A stretch of 64,000 nucleotides of DNA, taken from an uncultured Formosa sp. (GTDB lineage Bacteria > Bacteroidota > Bacteroidia > Flavobacteriales > Flavobacteriaceae). Positions 63,601 through 64,000 of the stretch are shown piece after piece. The position numbers and the translations under genes are program-made. A model generated the notes under the pieces. It was not told the DNA's origin and ran no database searches. It was given only the letters and a program-made list of their open reading frames with translations. Position 1 is the first letter of the stretch; every line of letters starts with the position of its first letter. Location: contig NZ_CANMTH010000004.1 of the NCBI RefSeq assembly GCF_947500765.1, forward strand, positions 124,001 through 188,000, written 5' to 3'.

Positions 63601-64000
63601 TTAACCAATTTTAGGCTCAACAGCTATACTAGGGCTCATTGTAGAAGACATGAAAATGCTTTTTACGTAAGTTCCTTTTGCCGCAGTTGGCTTTAATTTC
63701 ATTAATGTTTGTAATAATTCGTTTGCGTTTCCTGCAATTTGATCTGCACTAAAAGATGCTTTTCCAATAGCTGCATGAACGATACCTGTTTTATCAACTT
63801 TAAAGTCAATTTTACCAGCTTTCACTTCAGTTACTGCTTTTGCAACATCCATAGTTACTGTACCAGTTTTTGGGTTAGGCATTAATCCTCTAGGTCCTAA
63901 TATACGTCCTAATGGTCCTAATTTACCCATTACACTTGGCATAGTGATAATTACATCTACGTCTGTCCATCCACTCTTGATTTTATCAAGAAATTCATCT
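63601..64000 (-). CDS. rplA: 50S ribosomal protein L1, C-terminal part (5' end outside window)
   Basis: The frame is open to the right edge, so only about the last 132 codons are present. Visible are [20 protein letters not shown], then [14 protein letters not shown] and the ending [11 protein letters not shown]. That is the C-terminal half of L1. The internal Met codon at 63942 is not the start. L1 binds 23S rRNA at the E site and in many bacteria represses its own operon. Confidence 0.97.
   Translation of the reverse strand, partial: DEFLDKIKSGWTDVDVIITMPSVMGKLGPLGRILGPRGLMPNPKTGTVTMDVAKAVTEVKAGKIDFKVDKTGIVHAAIGKASFSADQIAGNANELLQTLMKLKPTAAKGTYVKSIFMSSTMSPSIAVEPKIG

Noticed and set aside
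1..64000. CRISPR array, prophage, insertion sequence, toxin-antitoxin or defence system
   Set aside because: No direct-repeat array with spacers, transposase, integrase, capsid, nuclease-helicase or antitoxin-like gene pair was found on either strand.

Overview
The window is a contiguous piece of an AT-rich chromosome from a Bacteroidota bacterium, almost certainly a (probably marine) member of the Flavobacteriaceae. The evidence is the SusC/SusD pair with a FecR/ECF-sigma regulator, many TonB-dependent receptors carrying carboxypeptidase-D-regulatory N-terminal domains, the length and sequence style of RpoB/RpoC, lipoproteins with an S/A-C lipobox, and repeated upstream matches to the Bacteroidota -7 promoter motif TAnnTTTG. 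The genus cannot be fixed from the sequence alone. No rRNA, prophage, insertion sequence, integron or CRISPR array was seen.

Layout. 1-12.4 kb: housekeeping and small accessory genes: the tail of a YceI protein, a TIGR01777 epimerase, a pentapeptide-repeat protein, mnmD, ilvE (TTG start), a MazG-like pyrophosphohydrolase, an outer-membrane protein, an SRPBCC-GyrI fusion, the fluoride channel fluC, a DUF1684 lipoprotein, an MFS transporter facing a LacI regulator, and a GlpM-like membrane protein. 12.8-20 kb: a long-chain acyl-CoA synthetase, a VIT/CCC1 transporter, a MuiA/DUF4139 protein with a SusC-like domain spliced into its middle, and a run of small envelope proteins, one with a JAMM-like motif.

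20.3-35 kb: three neighbouring nutrient systems. A TonB receptor is followed by a secreted protein that fuses an alpha/beta hydrolase to a glycerophosphodiester phosphodiesterase. Next comes a His/Cys-rich small protein, a ZnuD-like TonB receptor and two His-rich DUF4625 lipoproteins, probably a metal uptake set. Then comes a glycerol regulon: a DeoR/GlpR-type repressor divergent from glpD-glpK-glpF and an outer-membrane barrel, with three exact copies of an 11-bp putative operator between them. The fusion enzyme could supply glycerol 3-phosphate or glycerol to this regulon. A collapsed efflux-porin remnant follows.

35.3-45.8 kb: a SusC/SusD locus under ECF sigma/FecR control with no glycoside hydrolase. 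Its cargo is an L-Ala-D/L-Glu-type dipeptide epimerase, a beta-lactamase-fold serine hydrolase and a DUF819 permease, which points to cell-wall (muro)peptide scavenging. 46-54.2 kb: tRNA-Ser(TGA), a nitroreductase, a DegT aminotransferase, tRNA-Thr(TGT), small unknown genes, the idi-queD-manA operon, prfC and a DUF3467 gene with a fossil second copy of its 3' end. 54.3-64 kb: the conserved rplA-rplJ-rplL-rpoB-rpoC cluster on the minus strand, with hairpins in both large intergenic gaps.

The most interesting candidates are the DUF4625/TonB metal set, the peptide-directed SusCD locus, the esterase-GDPD fusion next to a TonB receptor, and the domain inserted into the MuiA protein. All functional statements are inferred from reading the sequence; no database search was run.
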